Below are positions 43,942-53,000 of a stretch of DNA of 56,439 nucleotides, piece after piece. The stretch comes from an uncultured Bacteroidota bacterium (GTDB lineage Bacteria > Bacteroidota > Bacteroidia > Chitinophagales > Saprospiraceae). The notes under the pieces were generated by a model. That model did not search any database and was not told where the DNA came from. It saw only the letters and a program-made list of their open reading frames with translations. Made by a program: the position numbers and the translations under genes. Location of the stretch: assembly GCA_937861115.1 (NCBI GenBank), contig CALMBD010000232.1:1-56439 (forward strand). Reading direction: 5' to 3'. Numbering within the stretch: position 1 is the stretch's first letter; each line of letters starts with the position of its first letter.

Positions 43942-44817
43942 TTAGTCTTTGTTAAGATTCAATAAATTATCCACTCCATTGGCAGTATAAATCTCCCGAG
44001 TCGCTTGTTGAAGCGCTTTGTTGTAACCTTCAACAGGTTCTTTTAAGCCCATAAAATCAACAACAGTTCTAAATGGTTTTTCCCCGTGCGGCATTTCTAA
44101 TAATGCAACAACTGCATCAGCTACGGCTTGTGGGGATTGCTTTGGATTGGTCTTTATGTAATCAACATATCCATTTAAAGAAGCATCGGGCGCATGAACC
44201 ATGTCTCCATATTCCTGATTTCTGGTTTCATCACTTGGTCTCAACATGCCGTCCATAAAAGCAGTCGGCATGCCTCCTGGCTCGATAATGCAAGATTCTA
44301 TGCCAAAACCTGAAAGCTCTGCACGATACCCTTCAGCTATGGATTCCAAAGCATATTTTGAAGCAGAATAAACACCCAAAAATGGCGTAGTCACCCTGCC
44401 GATACAGCTTGAAGTATGCAATATGGTTCCTTTGCCCTGGTTTCTGAAACGAGGAAGTACGGCTCGCATCAATCGTTGTACACCAAAAACATTGACATCA
44501 AAAACACGCTGCATATCCTCTGCTGTAAACAATTCCTGGATACCGTTTGCTCCTAATCCTGCATTGTTAAAAACAACGTCTAGGCCGCCTAATATTTCCA
44601 CGGCTTTTGCAACACCGCTATCGACACTTTTTTCATTGGTCACATCCATTTCAACCAGTTGTACTCCCGAATTTAGAAGTTCTTGTGCAATAACTTCGTT
44701 TTTACCTTTGGTCGAACGCATTGTTCCGACTACTTGATAACCTTTTTGGGCAAGGGATTTACAGGTCAATGACCCAAATGCACCGCCTGCTCCTGTGACT
44801 AAAACTTTTTTACTCAT
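43942..44817 (-). CDS. Short-chain dehydrogenase/reductase, first gene of the pair
   Basis: A 291-residue SDR with TGAGGAFG near 8-15, NNAGLGANG near 85-93 and YSASK near 152-156 preceded by TSSCIG. The TGxxxGxG loop deviates from the classical TGASSGIG. It lies 1 bp ahead of the second SDR and is read with it. AraC-type direct repeats lie 62 bp upstream, suggesting control by the AraC regulator next door. Pairs like this with an AraC gene are common mobile accessory units; the pathway is unknown. Confidence 0.9.
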   Translation of the reverse strand: MSKKVLVTGAGGAFGSLTCKSLAQKGYQVVGTMRSTKGKNEVIAQELLNSGVQLVEMDVTNEKSVDSGVAKAVEILGGLDVVFNNAGLGANGIQELFTAEDMQRVFDVNVFGVQRLMRAVLPRFRNQGKGTILHTSSCIGRVTTPFLGVYSASKYALESIAEGYRAELSGFGIESCIIEPGGMPTAFMDGMLRPSDETRNQEYGDMVHAPDASLNGYVDYIKTNPKQSPQAVADAVVALLEMPHGEKPFRTVVDFMGLKEPVEGYNKALQQATREIYTANGVDNLLNLNKD

Positions 44818-44878
44818 GATTATTTGAATTTATGTTATAAATTTTGACAACACAAATATCAAAGACTCATGAATGACA

Positions 44879-44909
44879 GTCTAACACAGAACAAGGATGG
44901 TCTAACACA
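44879..44909. promoter_or_regulatory. Candidate AraC-type operator, two direct repeats
   Basis: GTCTAACACA at 44879-44888 and again at 44900-44909, start-to-start 21 bp, two helical turns, the geometry of AraC-family half-sites. It lies upstream of the SDR pair and just beyond the AraC gene end. Confidence 0.6.
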
Positions 44910-44930
44910 TATTGAGGAAAGTTCGATTGG

Positions 44931-44963
44931 ATTAGGGTGTGTATTTCTCAGGCACACCCTAAT
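44931..44963 (-). terminator. Hairpin across the araC stop codon
   Basis: Perfect 11-bp arms attagggtgtg and cacaccctaat around an 11-base loop. The right arm includes the stop codon of the AraC gene. No strong U-run follows, so termination is plausible but not certain. Confidence 0.5.
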
Positions 44964-45852
44964 TGGCTCTGTATTCCTGTGGAGTCATACCCGTTATTGT
45001 TTTGAACATTCGGCTAAAATAGTGCGGATAATTAAATCCGAGTGTATAGGCTATTCCACTAATCGAATCGTCAGAACCAATCAATAAATCTTTTGCCTTT
45101 TCTACTAAAAACTCGTTAATATGGTCTTTGGCAGTTTTCCCTGTTTCCTTTTTAAGCAAATCACTTAGATACCCTGTGGACACATTGCATTCACTCGCCA
45201 AATAAGCGATTGTGGGCTGACCCAAATCATTGATTTTACCTGCCTTGAAATATTCTTTCAACAAGGTCTCTACTTTTGAAGCAATATCTTTATTATGTGC
45301 AGAACGGGTATTAAATTGACGTTCATAAAACCTTGAACAATAGTTAAGTAGTAATTCAATATTGGATATTAAAACCTGTCGGCTATGATTATCTATCCTC
45401 GCCTTAATTTCTTCTTCAATCATTTTGATGCAAGTACTTACTGTATCCTGTTCTTGCTCTGAAAGATGTAAGGCTTCATAAACAGAATAAGAGAAAAAAT
45501 TGTAATCGTCTAATTTATTTCCCAATGAAGTATCTCTGATTAAATCAGGATGAAAGTAAAGCATCCAACCCTGTACTTCGTTCAATGCCTGCGTTTTGTT
45601 CAAAGTGATAACCTGGTTTGGTGCCGTAAACATCATTACCCCTTCATCAAAGTCATAATGATTTCTACCATAGCTCAAGCCACAGCTTTTATCTTTTAAA
45701 GCGATGCAGTACAGATCAGATGAAATTTTTACACCAACAAGTTCTTCTCCATAAGTCAATTTCGACGTGTCAATAATGGTAATCAAAGGATGAGTAGGTT
45801 TTTTAAACCCCATATACTCATGTAATTGGCTTATTGATTTATGCTTTATCAT
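44959..45852 (-). CDS. AraC family transcriptional regulator
   Basis: A 297-residue regulator with an N-terminal ligand/dimer domain and a C-terminal AraC helix-turn-helix pair (TIAYLASECNVSTGYLSDLLKKETGKTAKDHINEFLVEKAKDLL and SISGIAYTLGFNYPHYFSRMFKTITGMTPQEYR). The start was set at the ATG of MIKHKSISQLHEYMGF, the usual opening of this Bacteroidota subfamily; a TTG 18 bp upstream is the alternative. It probably controls the adjacent SDR pair. AT-rich like its neighbours. Confidence 0.9.
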   Translation of the reverse strand: MIKHKSISQLHEYMGFKKPTHPLITIIDTSKLTYGEELVGVKISSDLYCIALKDKSCGLSYGRNHYDFDEGVMMFTAPNQVITLNKTQALNEVQGWMLYFHPDLIRDTSLGNKLDDYNFFSYSVYEALHLSEQEQDTVSTCIKMIEEEIKARIDNHSRQVLISNIELLLNYCSRFYERQFNTRSAHNKDIASKVETLLKEYFKAGKINDLGQPTIAYLASECNVSTGYLSDLLKKETGKTAKDHINEFLVEKAKDLLIGSDDSISGIAYTLGFNYPHYFSRMFKTITGMTPQEYRAN

Positions 45853-45949
45853 GCCTAATTTTTTCGTCAAAAATCGAACTGTTTAAGTTTCTTTTCTAAC
45901 ACTTTTTCAGGATAATTGAACACTTTTTGGTTTTTCATAATGGTAGTGA

Positions 45950-46078
45950 ACGGTTTGCGGCCTAAGGCGCCAGCTTGGGATTGGTTACCGGAATATGTCA
46001 CCCGAGAACAAGGCACCAGGGTAAGAAAATGATTCATTCACCTGGATGCCCAAATTGCGCTTGGCTGCTGTTAGCGGT
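45950..46078. repeat. Imperfect palindrome, cassette-border-like (site A)
   Basis: About 130 bp whose ends are loosely complementary: CGGTTTGCGGCCTAAGGCGCC at the left and GCGCTTGGCTGCTGTTAGCGG at the right, with TTGGG and CCCAA inside. The end GTTAGCG resembles the core of integron attC sites. It contrasts with its AT-rich surroundings. A non-integron repeat is equally possible. Confidence 0.45.
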
Positions 46079-46096
46079 TCGTTGTACTTTCGAGTT

Positions 46097-46618
46097 TCAT
46101 TTGAATTTTGTTATCAATTTGTCCCACCCCGATAGCTTGCCTATTATAGTTGCCATTCCATTCATAATACTCATAAGAAATGCGGGGCGAATACTCGAAA
46201 ATTCCTTTAGTCCCAGTCGTGGCACGAGATAAAAGTATTTCATCATATTCATCATACTATCTGGCTTTTCTTTGTCCAAAGTTGATAGGATTTGAAACAT
46301 ACGATGGGTGTCGGCACAAGGTGAATACTTTACAGTCACTTCTGATTGCCCTTTAAATACATTAGTTACGGAATGAATTGTCCCTTTAGGAACAAAAAAT
46401 TCATCACCACTCTTTTTAGTAATTTTTTCACCATTTACTTGAAAGGCAATTTCACCTTTCGTTATTTTGAAATGTTCGTCCATGTGATAATGAACGTGCA
46501 GTGGAACTTTTCCTCCTGCTTCAACTGTCCACTCCATTAGAAATGAATTTTCATCATAGAACTTAGGGTGAAACACTTCTTTCCCTAATTTGATTGATCT
46601 AAAAATGTCTGCTGTCAT
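46097..46618 (-). CDS. Cupin domain protein
   Basis: A 173-residue single-cupin protein. Metal-binding motif 1 is visible as VPLHVHYHMDEHFKITKGE (two His, a His and a Glu, about 38-56) and motif 2 as FVPKGTIHSVTN (about 73-84). The C-terminal 60 residues are hydrophobic helices without clear homology. The start was put at MTADIFRSIKLGKEVFHP, because the upstream part of the longer frame is coded by site B repeat DNA. Function of such cupins is very broad; none is assigned. Confidence 0.78.
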   Translation of the reverse strand: MTADIFRSIKLGKEVFHPKFYDENSFLMEWTVEAGGKVPLHVHYHMDEHFKITKGEIAFQVNGEKITKKSGDEFFVPKGTIHSVTNVFKGQSEVTVKYSPCADTHRMFQILSTLDKEKPDSMMNMMKYFYLVPRLGLKEFSSIRPAFLMSIMNGMATIIGKLSGWDKLITKFK

Positions 46619-46692
46619 AAATTGATTATTTTTAGATATTGATTGTTTTATGTTTCTATTTTGATTGTTCTTGGGTATCTCGTTGTTACGAT

Positions 46693-46750
46693 GACCGCTA
46701 AGGTTTGTGCTGACGCAGGTGAGGCGCATAGCCTCGCTTGACGTTTTGCA
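46693..46750. repeat. Imperfect palindrome, cassette-border-like (site B)
   Basis: GCTAAGG followed by GTGCTGACGCAGGTGAGGC and the loosely complementary GCCTCGCTTGACGTTTTGCAC. Its stretch GGTTTGTGCTGACGCAGGTG (46702-46721) recurs in the same orientation at 47870-47888 (site C), so the propeller gene between them is bounded by direct repeats. Confidence 0.6.
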
Positions 46751-46781
46751 CTTTATTTAGATGTAGCTCTTTTTTCATTCG

Positions 46782-47828
46782 TCATTTTGCAAATTTTTCA
46801 AATGCTGTACCATTGAATTTATATGCTCCGTTTTCGTGTGTCCCGAGCCAAAGGTCATCATTGTTGTCTTTGTAAATGCTGAAAAGCGTAATGTCTTTTG
46901 AGTTGTCTTGAACAGCATAGTGTGTAATTTTCGCCCCATCGTATTTCCAAACGCCATTACGGTAGGTTACAAACCACAAATTATTATTTTTGTCTCTAAC
47001 TGTTGATAGATACTCGTCCAAATTGCTGTCTTTTTTTCCATCTAAACCACCTATGCTTTCGTGTCTTGTGTAAAATTTATCGCTTTTTAAAGTTGTGCTG
47101 TCGTAAACACTATAACGATATTCGGTATTGAACCAAAAGTCGCCATTTTTGTCTTCCGTAATTGAACGCACTCCATTTGCACCTTCGTTGCGAAATTCTG
47201 TAACATCTTCCTCTGTAATCCATTCAAATATTTTTCCATCGTATCTACAAACTCCAACAGGGTTTGTACCAAACCAAATGTTTTCTTTCTTGTCTTTATA
47301 AATACTGTAGATTTCAAAAGGATTAGGGAGGTTTGGTGGCTTTGGTAATTGTAATTCATATAAAGTACTACCGTCATAACGATATACTTTTTCATTTTGA
47401 TAAGCATGTCTAAACCACAAATCTGTGGATTTAAGTTGCCAATCATTACTGAATATTGGCGATAATGTCGTAAAATAATTTCCGTCAAATTTAACTATAG
47501 TAGAAGTTGGGTGACAACTGGTGAAGTATATGTTGCCAGACTCATCTTCTTTTATTTCATCAATTCTATTGTTTGGCATACCGTGGTTTGTTGTGTAATT
47601 AATCAATGTCTTTCCATCGTATTTATACATTCCTGTTTCCCAACTCCCAAACCAATATACATTCTTTTTATCTTGATAAACAACCATTATGCTGCTTCCA
47701 AGTTCTGTTACCGTATCGCCTTTTACAATGTTGTCTGTTTTAACCTGTTGTTTAGTGGTCTGTCCTTTACAAGATGTCAATAAAAACAATGCGGTGAAAA
47801 ATGTAATTATGTTCAATTTTATTGTCAT
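46782..47828 (-). CDS. Two-component-regulator-type propeller lipoprotein
   Basis: A 348-residue lipoprotein (leader FFTALFLLTSCKG, cysteine at about 20) built of repeats of the ligand-binding-sensor propeller type: NVYWFGSWETGMYKYDGK, NIWFGTNPVGVCRYDGK, NLWFVTYRNGVWKYDGA and DLWLGTHENGAYKFNGT. Such blades normally form the sensor half of hybrid two-component systems; here the domain stands alone without kinase. It is AT-rich, flanked by direct repeats and all on the minus strand like the cupin gene, consistent with a mobile cassette. Confidence 0.85.
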   Translation of the reverse strand: MTIKLNIITFFTALFLLTSCKGQTTKQQVKTDNIVKGDTVTELGSSIMVVYQDKKNVYWFGSWETGMYKYDGKTLINYTTNHGMPNNRIDEIKEDESGNIYFTSCHPTSTIVKFDGNYFTTLSPIFSNDWQLKSTDLWFRHAYQNEKVYRYDGSTLYELQLPKPPNLPNPFEIYSIYKDKKENIWFGTNPVGVCRYDGKIFEWITEEDVTEFRNEGANGVRSITEDKNGDFWFNTEYRYSVYDSTTLKSDKFYTRHESIGGLDGKKDSNLDEYLSTVRDKNNNLWFVTYRNGVWKYDGAKITHYAVQDNSKDITLFSIYKDNNDDLWLGTHENGAYKFNGTAFEKFAK

Positions 47829-47863
47829 CTGTTTGAGTTTTGTATTGTTTTCATTTAGTTACA

Positions 47864-47917
47864 GTTAACGGTTGTGCTGACGCGGGTGCGACGTTTAGGA
47901 AAACTCGCCGGCAGCAC
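47864..47917. repeat. Imperfect palindrome, cassette-border-like (site C)
   Basis: GTTAACGGTTGTGCTGACGCGGGTG at the left, closed by TCGCCGGCAGCAC at the right; GTGCTG and CAGCAC pair. It shares 18 of 19 positions with site B apart from one inserted base. A 167-bp inverted-repeat element is inserted directly at its right edge. Confidence 0.55.
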
Positions 47918-48083
47918 TTAGAGCGTGTTCGGGAATTTATTCTGCGGCGAAAGTGAGCAGATTTTATTTTAGATAAGGCAAATTTTGCAGCCGTATGCGG
48001 GCAATCCGGCGAAAAATTTAACGCAGTATAAAATAAAATTTGCCACCTGGAGGCCAGAAATAAATTCCCGAACACGCTCTAAG
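47917..48083. mobile_element. MITE-like 167-bp element with 28-bp terminal inverted repeats
   Basis: Terminal repeats 47917-47944 and 48055-48083 begin CTTAGAGCGTGTTCGGGAAT and are identical except for one inserted base. Inner parts also pair (AGATTTTATTTTAG with a matching A-rich arm), so almost the whole element folds on itself. It has no coding capacity. Flanks share GGCAGC but no clean target duplication could be defined. Confidence 0.75.
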
Positions 48084-48256
48084 GCAGCTGCCAATCTTTC
48101 CCTATCCTGCATACAGCACCCGGCTTGCCCCTTCCCATTGCGCACGATCACCTCTTTTCATGACCCCCATCATCCCCTAATACCTCAATCAGCAGGACTT
48201 TCGGGTATTCTTCGCCCGGTAAAACCGGGCTTCGAAGCATCGTGTAGTTCAAAAAA
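48084..48256 (+). other. Leader region of the GltD-like gene
   Basis: Completes the 428-bp gap after the propeller gene, which otherwise holds site C and the MITE-like element. A small perfect hairpin GCCCGGT / ACCGGGC (48214-48230) lies 27 bp before the start codon. No convincing promoter was identified. Confidence 0.5.
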
Positions 48257-49903
48257 ATGCTGACCATGTCGTCTCAAAAGAAAGACCTCACCAGCCCCTC
48301 TGATCTCCATTCCCACAGTGAAGGTACGGGTGCGTTAAGAACCCAGATACCCGTTTACACCGATTTTCTTCCACCCTGCAACCACGCCTGCCCGGCCGGG
48401 GAGAACATCCAGGCCTGGCTGTCGCTGGCCCAGGAAGGCCGCTACGAAGAGGCGTGGCAACAACTCGTGCAGGACAACCCTTTGCCCGCCGTGCACGGCC
48501 GGGTGTGCTACCACCCCTGCGAAGATCATTGTAACCGGGCGGAGATCGACACGTCTGTGAGTATCCATGCCGTGGAGCGTTTTCTGGGCGACAAAGCCCT
48601 GGAAGAAGGCTGGCAGGTCAAATTCGACCAGGCGACCAGCGGCAAAAAAGTGCTCGTCGTGGGCGGCGGCCCCAGCGGCATCTCGGCGGCTTATCACCTG
48701 CGCCGCGCGGGCCACGAAGTGGAGATCCGCGAAGCGGGGCCCATGCTCGGCGGCATGATGCACTTCGGCATTCCACCTTACCGGCTTCCCCGCAACATCC
48801 TCGACACCGAGATCCGGCGTATCGAAAACATGCCGGGCATCAGCGTCCGCTTCAACCACAAAGTGGCCGATATCGTTCGGGAAAAAGAAGAAGGCGGTTT
48901 CGACGCGGCGTTCATCGCCATCGGCGCGCACCTGTCCAAAAAGGTCGATATCCCCTCCCGCGACGCCGGACAAATCCTCGACGCCGTCAGTTTTTTGAAA
49001 GAAACGGAACAGGGACAGGCGCCCAAACTGGGTCGCCGGGTGGCTATTTACGGCGGCGGCAACACGGCTATGGACGCCGCGCGGGTGGCCAAACGCCTCG
49101 GCTACGAGCCGCTTATCATCTACCGCCGCGACCGGGCGCACATGCCGGCCCACGAATTCGAGGCCGACGAAGCCCTGGCCGAAGGCGTAAAAATCAACTG
49201 GCTGCGCAGCATCAAAGAGATCGACAACACGGCCATCAAGGTAGAGATCATGCGGGTGAACGAGGAAGGCAGGCCCGTAGGCACCGGCGAATTCGAAACC
49301 CTCGAAGCCGATTCGCTCATCCTCGCCCTGGGCCAGGAAACGGACACGGCGTTTTTGAAAAATGTTCCCGGCATCGAATTCGACGCCGACGGCCGCGTGA
49401 AAGTCGGACCTGATATGATGACCGGCGCGCAGGGCATTTTCGCCGGCGGCGACATGGTGCCCAGCGAACGCACGGTTACCGTAGCCGTCGGTCATGGCAA
49501 AAAAGCGGCGCGATTCATCGACGCCTTTTTGACCGGAAAATCCTACCGGCCTGCCGGGAAACACCCCGTCGTCGGGTACGAGCGCCTCCACGTGTGGTAC
49601 CAGACCTGGGCCCCCAAACGCGACCAGGCACAGGTGGACGAAGTTGTCCGTGTGCGCGATTTCCGCGAGGTCGTCGGAGGCTTGTCGGAACGGGAAGCGC
49701 GCTACGAGGCCCAGCGCTGCCTGTCCTGCGGCAATTGTTTCGAATGCGACGGCTGCTACGGGGCCTGTCCCGAAGGGGCCGTCATCAAACTCGGCAAAGG
49801 AAACCGCTACCGTTTCGATTACGACCTGTGTACGGGCTGCGCGGTGTGTTACGAGCAGTGTCCGTGCCATGCGATCGAGATGGAGGCGGAGGGTCAAATA
49901 TGA
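48257..49903 (+). CDS. GltD-like NAD(P)H oxidoreductase with ferredoxin C-terminus
   Basis: A 548-residue flavo-iron-sulfur protein. N-terminal cysteine-rich domain as in the glutamate synthase small chain (CNHACPAGENIQAW, then CYHPCEDHC, about 37-97); FAD fold VVGGGPSGISAAYH (about 134-147); NAD(P)H fold VAIYGGGNTAMDAARV (about 261-276); and a C-terminal two-cluster ferredoxin domain (CGNCFECDGCYGACPEG and CTGCAVCYEQCPCHAIE, about 494-542). No GltB partner is present. With PFOR directly downstream it probably exchanges electrons between ferredoxin and NAD(P)H. An ATG nine bases in (MSSQKK) is an alternative start. Confidence 0.88.
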   Translation: MLTMSSQKKDLTSPSDLHSHSEGTGALRTQIPVYTDFLPPCNHACPAGENIQAWLSLAQEGRYEEAWQQLVQDNPLPAVHGRVCYHPCEDHCNRAEIDTSVSIHAVERFLGDKALEEGWQVKFDQATSGKKVLVVGGGPSGISAAYHLRRAGHEVEIREAGPMLGGMMHFGIPPYRLPRNILDTEIRRIENMPGISVRFNHKVADIVREKEEGGFDAAFIAIGAHLSKKVDIPSRDAGQILDAVSFLKETEQGQAPKLGRRVAIYGGGNTAMDAARVAKRLGYEPLIIYRRDRAHMPAHEFEADEALAEGVKINWLRSIKEIDNTAIKVEIMRVNEEGRPVGTGEFETLEADSLILALGQETDTAFLKNVPGIEFDADGRVKVGPDMMTGAQGIFAGGDMVPSERTVTVAVGHGKKAARFIDAFLTGKSYRPAGKHPVVGYERLHVWYQTWAPKRDQAQVDEVVRVRDFREVVGGLSEREARYEAQRCLSCGNCFECDGCYGACPEGAVIKLGKGNRYRFDYDLCTGCAVCYEQCPCHAIEMEAEGQI

Positions 49904-49910
49904 CGCCTGG

Positions 49911-49945
49911 CCCCTTTGGTCTCACCCCCTGGTGAGGCCAAGGGG
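49911..49945. repeat. Imperfect hairpin between the GltD-like and PFOR genes
   Basis: CCCCTTTGGTCTCACC (49911-49926) faces GGTGAGGCCAAGGGG (49931-49945), one bulge and one G-T pair. No T-run follows. It could stabilise or process the two-gene mRNA. Confidence 0.55.
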
Positions 49946-50021
49946 AAGGAGTTGAACACCCGCAAAACCAATAAAAGCCTGCACTGCAGAAGCGCATAAC
50001 ACTCAGTCAATCACCACTATC

Positions 50022-53000
50022 ATGTCAAAATCCACCATAAAAGTGACCATCGACGGCAACGAAGCGACTGCCTACATCGCTTACCGCGTCAATGAAGTCT
50101 GCGCCATTTATCCCATCACGCCGTCCTCGGCGATGGCAGAACTGGCCGATGAATGGTCGGCAAAAAAGGTCAAAAATATTTGGGGCCACGTGCCCGAGGT
50201 GATCGAAATGCAGAGCGAAGGCGGCGCTGCGGGCACCGTGCACGGCGCCCTGCAAACTGGTGCGCTCACCACCACGTTCACCGCCTCGCAAGGGCTGATG
50301 CTGATGCTCCCCAATATGTACAAGATCGCGGGCGAACTCACCAGCGCCGTTTTTCACGTGGCCGCCCGCTCCCTGGCCGCGCAGGCCCTGTCGATCTTCG
50401 GCGACCACAGCGACGTGATGGCTGCCCGGACAACAGGCTTTGCAATGCTCTCATCCGCCTCGGTGCAGGAAGCGCACGACATGGCGCTCATCGCCCAGGC
50501 CGCCACGCTGAAGTCCCGGCTCCCGTTCATCCATTTCTTCGACGGTTTCCGCACCTCCCACGAAGTCGGCAAAATCGCGCTGATTCCCGATGAGCAGATC
50601 AAAGCCATGGTGGACGACCGGGCGGTCATGGAACACCGCCGCCGCGGGCTCAACCCCGATCACCCCGTGGTGCGGGGCACGGCACAGAACCCCGATGTCT
50701 ATTTCCAGGGTCGCGAAACGGTAAATCCGTATTACGCCAAAACCCCCGGCATCGTCCAGGCGGAGATGGATCGTTTTGCCAAACTGACCGGCCGGACCTA
50801 CCGGCTTTTTGAATACGCCGGCGCGCCGGATGCCGACCGGGTGATCCTGCTCATGGGCTCGGGCGCCCAGACCGCCACCGAAACCGCCCGGTACCTGATG
50901 GAAAAAGGTGAAAAAGTGGGGGTGGTTCAGGTGCATTTGTACCGGCCGTTTTCCATGAAACACCTCGTCGGCGCATTGCCCAAAACCGTCAAAAAACTTG
51001 CGGTGCTGGACCGCTGCAAGGAGCCCGGCGCTGGCGGCGAACCACTTTACCAGGATGTGGTGACGGCTTTGGTGGAAGCCATGAACGAGGGCGTGATCAA
51101 AAGCATGCCACAGGTGACCGGCGGCCGCTACGGCTTGTCGAGCAAGGAATTCACCCCCGGCATGGTGCGGGGTATTTTTGACGAACTGAAAAAGAAACAC
51201 CCGAAAAACCATTTTACCATCGGTATCAACGACGACGTTTCGAATACCAGCCTGGCGTACACGGAATTTGAACTGAAAGACCCCACCATGACCCAGGCCC
51301 TGTTTTTTGCCCTCGGCTCCGACGGCACGGTGGGCGCCAACAAGAACAGCATCAAGATCATCGGCGAAAACACCAACCTGGAGGCCCAGGGCTATTTCGT
51401 GTACGATTCCAAAAAATCGGGCTCACAAACCGTGTCGCACCTTCGTTTTGGTAAAAATCCGATCCACGCGCCGTACCTCATCCGCGAAGCCGATTTTATC
51501 GCCTGCCATAAATTCAATTTCGTACAAAAAGTCGACATGCTCGGCTTTGCCAAGCCCGGCAGCACTTTTTTGCTGAACAGTCCCTACGGGAAAGACGAGA
51601 TATGGGCGGAATTACCCGGTCCTGTGCAATCGGCTATTTTGAAAAAAAATATCCGCTTGTACGTCATCGACGCCACGAAAGTCGCTGCCGAGGTGGGCAT
51701 GGGCAGCCGGATCAATACCATCATGCAGGTCTGTTTTTTTGCTTTGTCGGGCGTTTTGCCTAAAACGGAAGCCATCGAACAGATCAAAAAGGCCATTAAA
51801 AAGACCTATGGCAAAAAAGGCGAAGACGTGGTTCGCCAGAACTTCGTGGCCGTAGACGCCACCCTGGAACACCTCCACGAAGTGACCGCAAAACCCCGCC
51901 TGAGCCGCCAGAGCGAAATGGACCCGACCGTGCCGGCCGGGGCGCCTGCATTCGTGCGCGATATCACAGCGATGATGATGGATGGCCGGGGTGATCAATT
52001 GCCCGTGAGCGCCATCCCGGCCGACGGCACCTATCCGAGCGGCACCACCAAATGGGAAAAACGCAACATCGCCGACCTGGTGCCGGTATGGGAGCCGGAC
52101 GTGTGCATCCAGTGCGGCAACTGCAGTTTCGTATGCCCGCACAGCGTCATTCGCTCCAAGTTTTACCATGAAGATTATTTGAAAAATGCACCCGAGGCGT
52201 TTCCGTCGGCAACCATCAATGCCCGCGGATTCCCGGAAACGCGGTACACCCTGCAGGTATACGTGGAAGACTGCACGGGCTGTAACCTTTGCGTCGAAGC
52301 CTGTCCGGTGATTCACCCGGCCGACAAAGACAGGAAGGCCATCAACATGGCGGAAAAAATGCCCGTTCTCGAACAGACGCAAAACAGCATCCGTTTCTTC
52401 GAAACCCTGCCCTTCAACGATCGCACGAAAATCGATTTTTCGCTGGTCCGCGGGACGCAATTCCTCGAACCTTTGTTCGAATTCTCCGGAGCCTGCGCCG
52501 GCTGCGGCGAAACGCCCTATCTGCGCATTTTGTCCCAGTTGTTCGGCGACCGCCTGATCGTGGCCAACGCGACGGGATGTTCCTCTATCTACGGCGGCAA
52601 TTTACCCACGACGCCCTGGTCAACCAACAAGGACGGCAGGGGTCCCGCATGGTCCAATTCCCTGTTTGAGGACAATGCCGAATTTGGTTTGGGTATGCGG
52701 ATCTCCGTGGATAAACAAGTTGAAATGGCGCGTGAACTGCTGAAAAAGCTGAATGGCATCGTCGATACCACGCTGGTGGAGGGTATTTTGAACGCTCCGC
52801 AAGAAACGGAATCCGAAATTGCCGCCCAGCGCCTTCGGGTGGAACAATTGAAAGACCATCTCGTGCTGATCGCCCATCCGGATGCAACGCACCTGCTGTC
52901 TATCGTCGAACACCTCGTGCGGCGCAGTATTTGGCTGGTGGGCGGCGATGGCTGGGCCTACGACATCGGTTCGGGCGGACTGGACCACGCTTTGGCCAGC

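Noticed and set aside
44869-45087. 72-residue plus-strand frame over the AraC-SDR gap
   Set aside because: It overlaps the AraC gene end and the regulatory repeats, and has no homology cue.
46619-46729. N-terminal extension of the cupin protein
   Set aside because: The extra residues are encoded by the site B repeat; the cupin family start fits the internal ATG at 46618.
48335-49897. 520-residue frame antisense to the GltD-like gene
   Set aside because: Shadow frame; the sense strand has complete FAD, NAD(P)H and iron-sulfur motifs.
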